Source: Streptomyces oryzae
GTDB lineage: Bacteria; Actinomycetota; Actinomycetes; Streptomycetales; Streptomycetaceae
Reading direction: 5' to 3'
Length of the DNA stretch: 38,617 nt
NCBI RefSeq assembly: GCF_017676365.1
Contig: NZ_JADKMA010000053.1
Span: 1 to 38,617 of the forward strand
Both the position numbers and the translations under genes were made by a program. Shown here one piece after another: positions 27,784 to 36,084 of the stretch. Each line of letters opens with the position of its first letter. The first letter of the stretch is position 1. Under the pieces are notes generated by a model. It made no database searches and was not told the origin of the DNA. It was given only the letters and a program-made list of their open reading frames with translations.

Positions 27784-29646
27784 TCAGTCGTCGCTGTCGC
27801 CGAAGTCGGGGCGGACGCCGCGGGCCGCCATGACCTCGTCGTTGGAGGTGCCTGCCGCCACCATGGGCCAGACCATGGCGTCCTCGTGGACGATGAAGTC
27901 GACGACGACCGGCCGGTCGTTGATGGAGTTGGCCTTCTCGATGACCGCGTCGAGCTGCGCGGGGTCCTCGCAGCGGATACCGACGCAGCCCATGGCCTCG
28001 GCGAGCTTCACGAAGTCCGGGACGCGGGTGCCCCGGCTCGGCTCACCCTCCTCGCCGTTGTGCAGGACGGTGTTGGAGTAGCGCTGGTTGTAGAAGAGGG
28101 TCTGCCACTGGCGGACCATTCCCAGCGCGCCGTTGTTGATGATGGCCACCTTGATGGGGGCGCCGTTGAGGGCCGCGGTGACCAGCTCCTGGTTGGTCAT
28201 CTGGAAGCAGCCGTCGCCGTCGATGGCCCACACCGCGCGGTCGGGCATACCGACCTTGGCGCCCAGAGCCGCGGGGACGGCGTACCCCATGGTGCCCAGG
28301 CCGCCGGAGTTGAGCCAGGTGGCGGGCTGGTCGTAGGTGACGTAGTGCGCGGCCCACATCTGGTGCTGGCCGACGCCGGCCGCGAAGATCGTGCCCTCCG
28401 GGGCCAGCTCACCGATGCGCTGGATGACCTGCTGCGGGGCCAGCGAGCCGTCCTCGGGCAGGTCGTAGCCGAGCGGGTAGGTCTCGCGCCAGCGGTTCAG
28501 CAGCGCCCACCACTCCGCGTAGCGCCCGCCCGGCTCGTCGGCGTGGTCGGCCGTCTCGCTCTGCATGGCGACGACGAGGTCGGCCAGCACCTCGCGGGCG
28601 TCGCCGACGATCGGGACGTCGGCCGCGCGGTTCTTGCCGATCTCTGCGGGGTCGATGTCGGCGTGCACGATCTTGGCGTGCGGCGCGAAGGAGTCGAGCT
28701 TGCCGGTGACGCGGTCGTCGAAGCGGGCGCCGAGCGCGACGATCAGGTCCGCTTTCTGCAGTGCGGTGACCGCGGCGACGGTGCCGTGCATCCCGGGCAT
28801 CCCCAGGTGCTGCGGGTGGCTGTCCGGGAAGGCGCCGATGCCCATCAGGGTGGTGGTCACCGGCGCTCCGGTCAGCTCGGCGAGCACCTTCAGCTCGGCC
28901 GTCGCGCCCGCCTTCAGCACGCCGCCGCCGACGTAGAGCACGGGGCGGCGGGCCTCGGTGAGCAGCTTGGCGGCCTCCCGGATCTGCTTGCCGTGCGGCT
29001 TGGTCACCGGGCGGTAGCCGGGCAGCTCGGTGGTGGGCGGCCACTGGAAGGTGGTCTCACCCTGGAGCGCGTCCTTGGCGATGTCGACCAGCACGGGCCC
29101 CGGGCGCCCCGTGGAGGCGATGTGGAACGCCTCGGCGATGATCCTGGGGATCTCGTCGGGGTCCTTGACCAGGAAGTTGTGCTTGGTGACGGGCATCGAG
29201 ATGCCGCAGATGTCGGCTTCCTGGAAGGCATCGGTACCGATCGCGCCTGAGGCCACCTGCCCTGTGATGGCGACCAGCGGCACGGAGTCCATGTGCGCGT
29301 CCGCGAGCGGGGTGACCAGGTTGGTGGCGCCGGGCCCTGAGGTGGCCATGCAGACGCCGACCTTGCCGGTGGCCTGCGCGTAGCCGGTGGCCGCGTGGCC
29401 GGCGCCCTGCTCGTGACGGACCAGGACGTGCTTGACCCGGGAGGAGTCCATCATCGGGTCGTAGGCGGGCAGGATGGCGCCACCGGGAATGCCGAATACG
29501 GTGTCGGCGCCGACTTCCTCGAGAGCACGGATGAGGGACTGGGCGCCCGTGATGCGGGGGGCGGCCTGGGCCGGAACGGAGTTGGGCTGTCCGCTGTTGC
29601 GGGCCCGCGGGTGCGGTTTCGGGGCCCCGGTGGCCTGATCGGTCAT
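27784..29646 (-). CDS. ilvB: Acetolactate synthase large (catalytic) subunit
   Basis: TPP-dependent condensation of two pyruvates, or pyruvate with 2-oxobutyrate: the common first step to valine/leucine and isoleucine. At 620 residues it has a Pro/Gln/Asn-rich N-terminal extension of about 30. The catalytic glutamate is in [20 protein letters not shown]. The FAD region includes [17 protein letters not shown], and the TPP/Mg motif is [19 protein letters not shown] followed by KVAIINN. The ATG at 29646 has a weak ribosome site. The 282-base leader upstream carries a peptide with Ile-Leu-Val-Leu codons and a T-tract hairpin, so branched-chain amino acid attenuation is likely. Confidence 0.97.
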   Translation of the reverse strand: MTDQATGAPKPHPRARNSGQPNSVPAQAAPRITGAQSLIRALEEVGADTVFGIPGGAILPAYDPMMDSSRVKHVLVRHEQGAGHAATGYAQATGKVGVCMATSGPGATNLVTPLADAHMDSVPLVAITGQVASGAIGTDAFQEADICGISMPVTKHNFLVKDPDEIPRIIAEAFHIASTGRPGPVLVDIAKDALQGETTFQWPPTTELPGYRPVTKPHGKQIREAAKLLTEARRPVLYVGGGVLKAGATAELKVLAELTGAPVTTTLMGIGAFPDSHPQHLGMPGMHGTVAAVTALQKADLIVALGARFDDRVTGKLDSFAPHAKIVHADIDPAEIGKNRAADVPIVGDAREVLADLVVAMQSETADHADEPGGRYAEWWALLNRWRETYPLGYDLPEDGSLAPQQVIQRIGELAPEGTIFAAGVGQHQMWAAHYVTYDQPATWLNSGGLGTMGYAVPAALGAKVGMPDRAVWAIDGDGCFQMTNQELVTAALNGAPIKVAIINNGALGMVRQWQTLFYNQRYSNTVLHNGEEGEPSRGTRVPDFVKLAEAMGCVGIRCEDPAQLDAVIEKANSINDRPVVVDFIVHEDAMVWPMVAAGTSNDEVMAARGVRPDFGDSDD

Positions 29647-29674
29647 CGGCTTATCTCTTCTCGGAGAGTGAGGG

Positions 29675-29704
29675 TTGACGCTCGTGGTGGGGATTGACGC
29701 TCGT
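29675..29704 (-). repeat. Direct repeat TTGACGCTCGT in the ilvB 5' region
   Basis: TTGACGCTCGT occurs at 29675-29685 and 29694-29704 (19-base period) between the attenuator terminator and the ilvB start. Role unknown. Confidence 0.5.
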
Positions 29705-29756
29705 TCTGGGCGGGTTTTTCGGGCTACCGCTGCATGTGCTCAAACGCGCTGGTGCA

Positions 29757-29792
29757 ACAAAAAACCCCCCGTGCCGTGAGGCAAGCGAGGGG
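29757..29792 (-). terminator. ilvB attenuator terminator
   Basis: Read leftward, a GC stem (CCCC 29767-29770 with GGGG 29789-29792; TGCC 29772-29775 with GGCA 29780-29783) is followed by GGTTTTTTGTT. A second hairpin (GCGGGA 29811-29816 with TCCCGC 29824-29829) lies between it and the leader peptide, fitting alternative leader structures. Confidence 0.7.
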
Positions 29793-29831
29793 AGCGCGCC
29801 GCTGGTGGTCGCGGGATGGAGGGTCCCGCGG

Positions 29832-29873
29832 TCAGCCGACGCGCTGTCCAAGTACGAGAATTCGGGTGCGCAT
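29832..29873 (-). CDS. ilvB leader peptide MRTRILVLGQRVG (13 aa)
   Basis: A 13-codon frame with consecutive Ile-Leu-Val-Leu codons and a final Val, ending just before the leader hairpins of ilvB. It closely resembles the ilvB leader peptide known from other streptomycetes (MRTRILVLGKRVG as I remember it). Ribosome stalling at these codons when branched-chain aminoacyl-tRNAs are scarce would favour the anti-terminator. Too short for ordinary gene finding; recognised by sequence and context. Confidence 0.8.
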   Translation of the reverse strand: MRTRILVLGQRVG

Positions 29874-29928
29874 GGCACTGACCTTCTCCCCGTCAAGCCC
29901 CGGGTGTCAAGTGTGTGGGACAGCCGTC

Positions 29929-32900
29929 TCAGCATTTGGGCGACGCCGACGAGTGCGTCAGCGGGTCCACGCCCTCCTGCCGTACGGCCAGTGCGCCCGC
30001 GCTCCGCGCCGCGGGCACCCCCGCCGCCACGGCCACGGCCGCGTCCCTGCCCTCCGGGTGCTCCTCGCCGTACCCGGAGGCGCCACCGCTGCGGGTGGAC
30101 TCGGGCACCGCATAGACCCCACGGCCGAGCGCCGAACGCAGCCGGTGCTCGTCCAGCGGCCCGGAGAAGACCGCACCCTGACCGTGCGTACACCCCATCT
30201 CACGCAGCAGCGTGGCCTGCTCCGGCAGGTCGACGCCCTCCGCGACGGTGGTCAGACCCAGGTCCCCCGCGATCCGCAGCAGGCCGGAAGTGATCTTGCG
30301 CTGCCGGGTGGATTCCAGGATCCCGTCCGTCAGCCCACGGTCCAGCCGCAGAATGTCCACCGGCAGCCTGCGCAGGGCCGAGATCGCCGCATAGCCGCTG
30401 CCGAAGCCGTCCAGCGAGATCAGCACCCCGAGCCGGCGCAGCGCCGTCAGCCGCCGCTCCAGCTCGTCCAGCGGGATCCGCGGATCGCTGTCCGACAGCT
30501 CCAGGATCAGCGCCCCCGGGGCGCCCGGCACCCCGGCGTTGGCGGCGGGGGCGCCCAGCGCGGTGCCGCCCGTGGGCCCCGGTGCGGCGGCCAGCCCGTG
30601 CCGGGCCAGCAGGGCGCCGATGGAGCGGGGCTCCATGCCCGGCTCGGTCAGCCGCCGCGCGGGCAGCCGTACGGTCACCGGTGCGCCGTACCCGGCACGC
30701 TGGCGGGCGGCTGCTTGCTGAACCGCCTCCTCCAGCAGCCAGCGGCTCACCTCGGCGGCCCGCTCGCCGCCGGCCCCGCGCGCCTCCCGCGCCGAGGCAC
30801 CCTCGGTACGCAGGAACTCCGCCGGGGTGAACAGGATGCCCTGGGCCGAGCGCCAGCGTGCCTCGGCCGCGATGGCGGTGATCTTGCCGCTGGCCAGCTC
30901 CACGATCGGCTGGTGCAGCAGCGCGAACTCGCCGTCGTGCAGTGCGCTGCGCAGCCGCGCCGCCAGCTCGGCCCGCTTGACCACCTCGGCCTGCATCTGC
31001 GGCGCGTACAGCTCCACCCGGCCCTTGCCCGCCTGCTTGGCGCGGTACATCGCCAGGTCCGCGTTGCGCATCAGGGCGCTGGGCGTGATGCCGGGCTCGG
31101 CGAAGGCGATCCCGATGGAGGCGGCGACCCGCACCTCCGTGCCCTCGACGCGGTACGGGTCGGAGAGGGTGATCCGCAGCCGGTCGGCGATGTCGTGGAT
31201 GCGCAGCTCGCGCTCCGCGTCCGGCATCCGCCCGGGCTCGCCGTCGCCCCTGATCAGCACGGCGAACTCGTCGCCGCCCAGCCGCGCCGCGGTGTCGCCG
31301 GAGCGTACGGAGTCGTGCAGTCTCCGTGCCGCCTGCACCAGCAGCTCGTCGCCCGCCTGGTGGCCGACGGTGTCGTTGACCGCCTTGAAGCCGTCCAGGT
31401 CGATGAAGAGCACCGCCGTGCCGCAGTCGCCGCCGCGCCGGCCGCCGATGGCCTGCCGGACCCGCTCGGTGAACAGCGCGCGGTTGGGCAGGTCGGTGAG
31501 CGCGTCGTGCGAGGCGTTGTGCTGCAACTGCGCCTGGAGTCTCACCCGTTCGGTGACGTCCCGGCTGTTGAAGATCAGCCCGCCCTGGTAGCGGTTGACC
31601 GTGGACTCCACGTTGAGCCAGTGCCCTTCGCCGTGCCGGAAGCGGCACTCGATGCGGGTGCTGGTCTCCTGGTCGGCCGAGCCGGCCAGGAAGCGGCGCA
31701 GCTCGTGGTTGACCTGGCCCAGGTCCTCGGGGTGGACGAGGGAGGAGAGCTCACAGCCCACCATGTCCTCGGCGTCCCGCCCGTAGACACCTGCCGCGGC
31801 CGGTGAGACGTAGCGCAGCATGCCGCTGGCGGCCGTGATCATGATGACGTCGCTGGACCCCTGGACCAGGGAGCGGAAGTGGTTCTCCTTCTGCGCCAGT
31901 TCCCTCGTCAGTGTGATGTTGTCCAGCAGCATGATGCCCTGCCGCAGCACCAGCGCGAGGACCACCGTGCAGCCGGTGTAGAGGACGACCCGGTCGATGT
32001 CGTGCCCGTCGACCGAGTTGTAGAGGATGCCCAGCGTGCACACGGCGGCCGCGAGATACGGCGTCAGCGCGCTCAGCGAGCCGGAGATGGGGCGGCTGGG
32101 GTGAGTGGCCCGCGCCTCGGCCTGCCGGTCGGTGGCGGCCAGCGGCTGCGGCGGCACCGGTTCCACCTTGCCCCTCTTGTCGTCGTCGCCGTCCGTGCGC
32201 TTCCTGCCGCTCCTGCCGACCCACGGCGCGTACGCGAGGAGCAGCGAGCCGGCGAACCACCCGGCGTCCAGCAGCTGTCCGGAGGCGTAGTGCTCGCGCA
32301 GCATCGGCGAGGTGAACAGCGCGTCGCACAGCACCGTGAGGGCGAGCGCACCGATCGCGGTGTTGATGGCGCTGCGGTGTGCCGACGAGCGCCTGAAGTG
32401 CAGCGCGAGCACCATGCTGACGAGCACGATGTCCAGCAGCGGATACGCCAGGTTGAGCGCCGCCCTGGCCACCGAGTCGCCCGCCCAGTAGGCCGTGTGG
32501 GCCAGCGCGAGCGACCAGGAGAGGGTCAGCAGCGAGCCGCCGATGAGCCAGGCGTCGAGGCTGAGGCAGACCCAGCCGGCCCGGGTCACCGGGCGCTTGG
32601 CCAGCACCAGCAGTCCCACGATGGCCGGCGGTGCGAACAGCAGGAAGCAGAAGTCCGCGAGGGAGGGCCGCGGCACTTGCTGGCGGAGCACCAGTTCGTA
32701 CCAGCCCCATACCGCGTTGCCGAGCCCCGCCATCAGCGAGGAGACGCCGAAGAGCACCCAGGCCGGCCGGCTGGCGTCCAGCCGGGCGCGTGCCGACGCC
32801 GGCTCGTACGCCGCGGCTGCCTGCGCGGCCTCCCGTCGCTGGGTGTGCGCGTACCACAGGCACGAGCTGCCGGCCAGCAGGGCGGCGGCGCTGAGACCGA

Positions 32901-33300
32901 AGTCGCCCATGAACACGGCGACCGTCTCCGAACCCCAGCCGAAGGCCGCGCCCACGGCGTAGGCCGCGCAGATCACCATGAGTGCCAGCTGTGGCAGCAG
33001 GCCGACGCGTCCACCGGAGTCGGAGCCTCTTCCGCACAGCTCCGACGTTGCCGACCGTGCCGGTCGGGTCGAGTGGGTCGGCTGGGATCCCTGGGTCTGC
33101 CGGGCCTGCTGAGCCTGCTGGGCCTGCTGGGCCTGCCGTTTCTGTCGGTTCTGCCGGACTGGCGCCGACGGCCCGCTGTGCAGTGCCTGCGGCGTCTGCT
33201 CCGGGTGCGTCGCCTCGTTCCGGGTCGCGCCGCCGGGGCGCGAGCTGGGAGCGCTGTTCCAGTACGGGCCCCGCCTCGGGGCCGCTTCGTGGGTAGTCAT
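29929..33300 (-). CDS. cdgE: Membrane diguanylate cyclase (CdgE-like) with degenerate EAL domain
   Basis: Cyclic di-GMP enzyme controlling development in streptomycetes; position next to ilvB and architecture match CdgE of S. coelicolor. A Gln/Arg/Thr-rich N-terminus (about 90 residues) includes RQAQQAQQAQQARQ. About ten membrane helices follow (roughly 100-440), then PAS (about 467-590), GGDEF (about 600-770) and EAL-like (about 790-1040) domains and an Ala/Gly-rich tail. The cyclase site RLGGDEFAVL is intact, and RSGD five residues upstream is a classic inhibitory I-site. The EAL part is degenerate: the EAL motif reads IAAEARW, the metal-site Asn, Glu and Lys positions are changed (VTVRLPARRL, LILELSDSD, DILRLDRGL), and DDFG is DGFG. 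I infer cyclase activity only. ATG at 33300 is chosen over a frame open to 33561; its ribosome site is weak. Confidence 0.9.
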   Translation of the reverse strand: MTTHEAAPRRGPYWNSAPSSRPGGATRNEATHPEQTPQALHSGPSAPVRQNRQKRQAQQAQQAQQARQTQGSQPTHSTRPARSATSELCGRGSDSGGRVGLLPQLALMVICAAYAVGAAFGWGSETVAVFMGDFGLSAAALLAGSSCLWYAHTQRREAAQAAAAYEPASARARLDASRPAWVLFGVSSLMAGLGNAVWGWYELVLRQQVPRPSLADFCFLLFAPPAIVGLLVLAKRPVTRAGWVCLSLDAWLIGGSLLTLSWSLALAHTAYWAGDSVARAALNLAYPLLDIVLVSMVLALHFRRSSAHRSAINTAIGALALTVLCDALFTSPMLREHYASGQLLDAGWFAGSLLLAYAPWVGRSGRKRTDGDDDKRGKVEPVPPQPLAATDRQAEARATHPSRPISGSLSALTPYLAAAVCTLGILYNSVDGHDIDRVVLYTGCTVVLALVLRQGIMLLDNITLTRELAQKENHFRSLVQGSSDVIMITAASGMLRYVSPAAAGVYGRDAEDMVGCELSSLVHPEDLGQVNHELRRFLAGSADQETSTRIECRFRHGEGHWLNVESTVNRYQGGLIFNSRDVTERVRLQAQLQHNASHDALTDLPNRALFTERVRQAIGGRRGGDCGTAVLFIDLDGFKAVNDTVGHQAGDELLVQAARRLHDSVRSGDTAARLGGDEFAVLIRGDGEPGRMPDAERELRIHDIADRLRITLSDPYRVEGTEVRVAASIGIAFAEPGITPSALMRNADLAMYRAKQAGKGRVELYAPQMQAEVVKRAELAARLRSALHDGEFALLHQPIVELASGKITAIAAEARWRSAQGILFTPAEFLRTEGASAREARGAGGERAAEVSRWLLEEAVQQAAARQRAGYGAPVTVRLPARRLTEPGMEPRSIGALLARHGLAAAPGPTGGTALGAPAANAGVPGAPGALILELSDSDPRIPLDELERRLTALRRLGVLISLDGFGSGYAAISALRRLPVDILRLDRGLTDGILESTRQRKITSGLLRIAGDLGLTTVAEGVDLPEQATLLREMGCTHGQGAVFSGPLDEHRLRSALGRGVYAVPESTRSGGASGYGEEHPEGRDAAVAVAAGVPAARSAGALAVRQEGVDPLTHSSASPKC

Positions 33301-33639
33301 CGCGCCACCCGTGGAGACGGGGGCCACTTGACGGAGCCGGCCCGGCCGTTGCGGGACGCGTGCGGCGGCACGCCGCAACGCGGGGGTCGTGCTTGACAGT
33401 TGGGATGTTCGCGGGCGCTGTCCTTGCGTCCCGCGCGGCAGTTCGTCCGTTGATCGTGCATTCGCCCGTCGCCCCCCTCGTGTCCGGGTTTCGCCCCCCG
33501 CTCGGGACGATACACCAGGTTCGTCACTCAGGGACATAGTCCCAATACAGACCGTAACCATAAGAGGGAAGGTCAGTACAGGGTGCAGTCGTACGGATCC
33601 GTAGCGTGGTCTCTCACGGCCTCGGGGTGTTTACGGGGA
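33301..33639. other. Intergenic region upstream of cdgE
   Basis: This 339-base gap lies between the cdgE start and the 3' end of the hydroxyacid dehydrogenase gene. It presumably holds the cdgE promoter. A 12-base palindrome TACGGATCCGTA lies at 33592-33603. BldD is known to control cdg genes, but I could not find a convincing BldD box by eye. No gene or tRNA is supported. Confidence 0.5.
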
Positions 33640-34617
33640 CTACGCCACGGCCACCGTGTTCTCGAGCTCCTCACCGGCCGCCCAGCGCCTCAGCTGCGCG
33701 CCGAGGAGTCGTCTGGCTCGGGGGTAGAAAGCGGAAGTGGGCCCTCCGAGGTGCGGGGTGATCAGCACGCCCGGCATCCGCCAGAGCGGATGATCTTTGG
33801 GCAAGGGTTCCGGATCCGTCACGTCAAGTGCCGCCCGCAGCCGTCCCGGAACGCCGTCCTCCGCGCCCGGGGCCGAGGCGGGGGTGCCCGTCTCGGCGAG
33901 CAGCGCCTCGGTGTCGACCACGGCGCCCCGTGCGACGTTGACCAGCAGCGCCCCGTCCTTCATCCGGGCCATGAAGTCCGCGTCCACCAGACCGCGGGTC
34001 TCGTCGGTCAGCGGCGTCGTCAATATCACGACGTCCGCCTGCGGCAGCACCTCGCCGATCTCGCTCAGCGGCCGGACCGGACCCAGCGGAGCGTTCCGGG
34101 CCGAGCGTGCGAAGCGGTGCACGGCGGCGACCTCGAAGGGCAGCAGCCGCCGCTCCGTCGCCTCGCCCACCGCGCCGTACCCGACGATCGCCACCGTGCG
34201 GTCGGCGAGCGCCGGGTGGAAGTCGGGCAGCCACTCGCCGCGGTCCTGCGCACGGACGGATCCGGGCAGGTCACGCAGGGAGCCGAGGGTGAGCGCGAGG
34301 GCGAGCTCGGCGGTGCTCGCGTCGTGCACGCCGCGGGCGTTGCACACCCGCGTACCGGCGGGGAGGCGTGGGATGGCGGAGGCGATGTGGTCGATCCCCG
34401 CTGTGAGGGTCTGGACGACCCGGATCCCCGTCATCCGGGCGAGCGGCCTTACGGCGACCTCGGCACCCACGTAATAGGGCACGACGTAGAAGGCGCAGTC
34501 GGCAGGGTCCGCCGGGAACTCCTCCTCCCCGGCCCAGTAGCGGTACGTCAGGGTGTCCGGCAGGCCATCGACGCTCTCGGGCGGGAGCGCGAGCCAGATC
34601 TCTGTCGCATCAGCCAT
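33640..34617 (-). CDS. D-isomer-specific 2-hydroxyacid dehydrogenase family protein
   Basis: NAD(P)-dependent reductase of 2-oxoacids, 325 residues. The nucleotide fold is VAIVGYGAVGEATERRLLPF. The catalytic set is present: Arg in NVARGAVVDTEALL, Glu in DVTDPEPLPKDHPLW, and His in ITPHLGGP. The N-terminal catalytic half contains VVQTLTAGIDHIASAIP. The substrate is not readable; glyoxylate/hydroxypyruvate or other 2-oxoacids are options. The ATG at 34617 shows no ribosome site and may be leaderless. It is divergent from the aldo/keto reductase across a 117-base gap. Confidence 0.9.
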   Translation of the reverse strand: MADATEIWLALPPESVDGLPDTLTYRYWAGEEEFPADPADCAFYVVPYYVGAEVAVRPLARMTGIRVVQTLTAGIDHIASAIPRLPAGTRVCNARGVHDASTAELALALTLGSLRDLPGSVRAQDRGEWLPDFHPALADRTVAIVGYGAVGEATERRLLPFEVAAVHRFARSARNAPLGPVRPLSEIGEVLPQADVVILTTPLTDETRGLVDADFMARMKDGALLVNVARGAVVDTEALLAETGTPASAPGAEDGVPGRLRAALDVTDPEPLPKDHPLWRMPGVLITPHLGGPTSAFYPRARRLLGAQLRRWAAGEELENTVAVA

Positions 34618-34734
34618 GGAGAGAGACTAGTCGGGGGCCGCGCCAGGCAGAGTGGCCGGTGGGGTCGGAACGGACGTGTGTGACACCGGGGGCAACCGTT
34701 ACGTTGGGGGCCGTCCGGAGGGAGCGGGAGCCAG

Positions 34735-35730
34735 GTGGAGCGCAGGACAATTGGTGCGGCAGCTCTCGGCGTGGGCGCCGTGGGCCTCGGCTGTATGCCG
34801 ATGAGCTGGGCCTATTCCACCTCCGAGCAGCACGGCGAGAGCTCCCTGCGCGCGGTGCACACCGCGCTGGATGCCGGGATGTCGCTGCTGGACACCGCCG
34901 ATATGTACGGCCCGTTCACCAACGAGCTGCTGATCGGGCGCGCGGTCAAGGAGCGGCGCTCGGAGGCGTTCGTCTCCACCAAGTGCGGGCTGCTGGTGGG
35001 CGAGCAGCACATCGTCGCCAACGGCCGCCCCAGCTACGTCAGACGCGCCTGTGACGCCTCGCTGCGCAGGCTGCAGAGCGATGTGATCGACCTCTACCAG
35101 CTGCACCGCGCCGACCCCGAAGTGCCGGTCGAAGAGACTTGGGGTGCGATGGCCGACCTCGTGACGGCGGGCAAGGTGCGCGCCCTGGGCTTCTGCGCCG
35201 TCGGCGCCCGCGCGGACCGGCGAGCGGGCGCCGGTATTCACGACGGGACCATACGGCAGCTCGAACGCGTCCAGCAGGTGTTCCCCGTCAGCGGCGTACA
35301 GGCCGAGCTGTCGGTCTGGTCGCGGGAGGCGCTGACCGCCCTGCTGCCGTGGTGCGAGCAGCGCGGCATCGGATTCCTCGCCGCGATGCCGCTGGGCAAC
35401 GGCTATCTGACCGGCGCGCTCACCACCGGCGGCGGCTTCGAGCCCGACGACGTACGCGCCCGGCACCCCCGGTTCACCGCCGAGATGATGGCTGCCAACC
35501 AGCCGATCGTGGCCGGCCTGCGCCGGGTGGCCCGCCGCCATGGCAACGCCACCCCCGCGCAGATCGCCCTCGCCTGGGTGCTCGCCCAGGGCCGCCATGT
35601 GATCCCGGTACCCGGCACGAAGAAGGCCCACTGGGTCGCCGAGAACGCCCGCGCCGCCAGCCTGGTGCTCACCGCGGAAGACCTCGCGGAAATCGCCGCG
35701 CTGCCCGCGGCGCGGGGTTCGTGGGACTAG
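34735..35730 (+). CDS. Aldo/keto reductase
   Basis: NADPH-dependent oxidoreductase of the AKR superfamily, 331 residues, (beta/alpha)8 barrel. The catalytic tetrad is visible: Asp53 and Tyr58 (LLDTADMYGPFTNE), Lys83 (VSTKCG) and His124 (LYQLHRAD). The cofactor-binding C-terminal region reads HVIPVPGTKKAHWVAENARA. The start is GTG at 34735 with GGGAG close upstream. The N-terminus RTIGAAALGVGAVGLGCMPM is typical of the family opening strand. The physiological substrate is unknown. Its stop codon is followed directly by insertion-sequence remnants, so any original downstream neighbour may be lost. Confidence 0.92.
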   Translation: MERRTIGAAALGVGAVGLGCMPMSWAYSTSEQHGESSLRAVHTALDAGMSLLDTADMYGPFTNELLIGRAVKERRSEAFVSTKCGLLVGEQHIVANGRPSYVRRACDASLRRLQSDVIDLYQLHRADPEVPVEETWGAMADLVTAGKVRALGFCAVGARADRRAGAGIHDGTIRQLERVQQVFPVSGVQAELSVWSREALTALLPWCEQRGIGFLAAMPLGNGYLTGALTTGGGFEPDDVRARHPRFTAEMMAANQPIVAGLRRVARRHGNATPAQIALAWVLAQGRHVIPVPGTKKAHWVAENARAASLVLTAEDLAEIAALPAARGSWD

Positions 35731-35766
35731 GTCGTTCCTTTCCGGTCATCGGATCGTTGGTCCGGT

Positions 35767-35832
35767 GTGTCGTTGACTGATGCCCAGTGGGCACGTATTG
35801 ATCCGTTACTGCCGGACCGGACTCCGAAGCGC
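35767..35832 (+). pseudogene. 5' fragment of an IS5-type transposase
   Basis: Twenty-two codons reading VSLTDAQWARIDPLLPDRTP then KR, the usual N-terminus of streptomycete IS5-like transposases. It then stops matching abruptly at about 35832. The flanking bases 35731-35766 may be the element's left end. It contains a TTA codon. Confidence 0.7.
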
Positions 35833-36070
35833 GCAGTACCCGTACTCGGCCCAGCCAGGTCGGAGTGTTGACGGTCTCGCGGGAGCGTCCGCACTCCACC
35901 GGGGTGGAGTCCACGTCCACGATCCACACGTCGTCGCTCCACACGGCGGTGTCGGTGGTCAGCATCCACCTCCGCGAGGAAGCCGCCCCGTACCTCAGCG
36001 ATGGAGAAGATGAAGGCTGCGGAGCCAGGTGATCAAGCAGTGCAGGCCCGGAAAGCCCTGGCTCGCCGAC
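35833..36070 (-). pseudogene. Fragment of a second transposase (DSTPVECGRSR type), frameshifted
   Basis: On the minus strand DTAVWSDDVWIVD, then DSTPVECGRSRETV, matches the catalytic core of a streptomycete IS transposase of the IS982-like kind. After shifts of frame, SDLAG and then AEYGYCA continue the family sequence. Upstream, LITWLRSL in another frame probably belongs to it. The element is broken at about 35833, where it abuts the oppositely oriented IS5-type fragment. With that fragment it occupies the 354-base gap 35731-36084; the right boundary is uncertain. Confidence 0.65.
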
Positions 36071-36084
36071 TTGGGACACCACGG

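Noticed and set aside
29734..31806. Long plus-strand frame opposite cdgE
   Set aside because: Low-complexity Arg/Gly/Ala translation with no domain; the minus strand encodes clear PAS, GGDEF and EAL domains.
33437..33510. tRNA-like stretch upstream of cdgE, whose translation resembles the spurious peptides often read from tRNA genes
   Set aside because: I could not fold a cloverleaf: no paired acceptor stem, no proper T-loop GTTCGA and no anticodon arm.
33301..33639. BldD binding site upstream of cdgE
   Set aside because: Expected from the biology of cdg genes, but no stretch matched the consensus convincingly by eye.
35767..36084. Intact insertion sequence
   Set aside because: Only a 22-codon start and a frameshifted fragment remain, in opposite orientations, without full terminal repeats.
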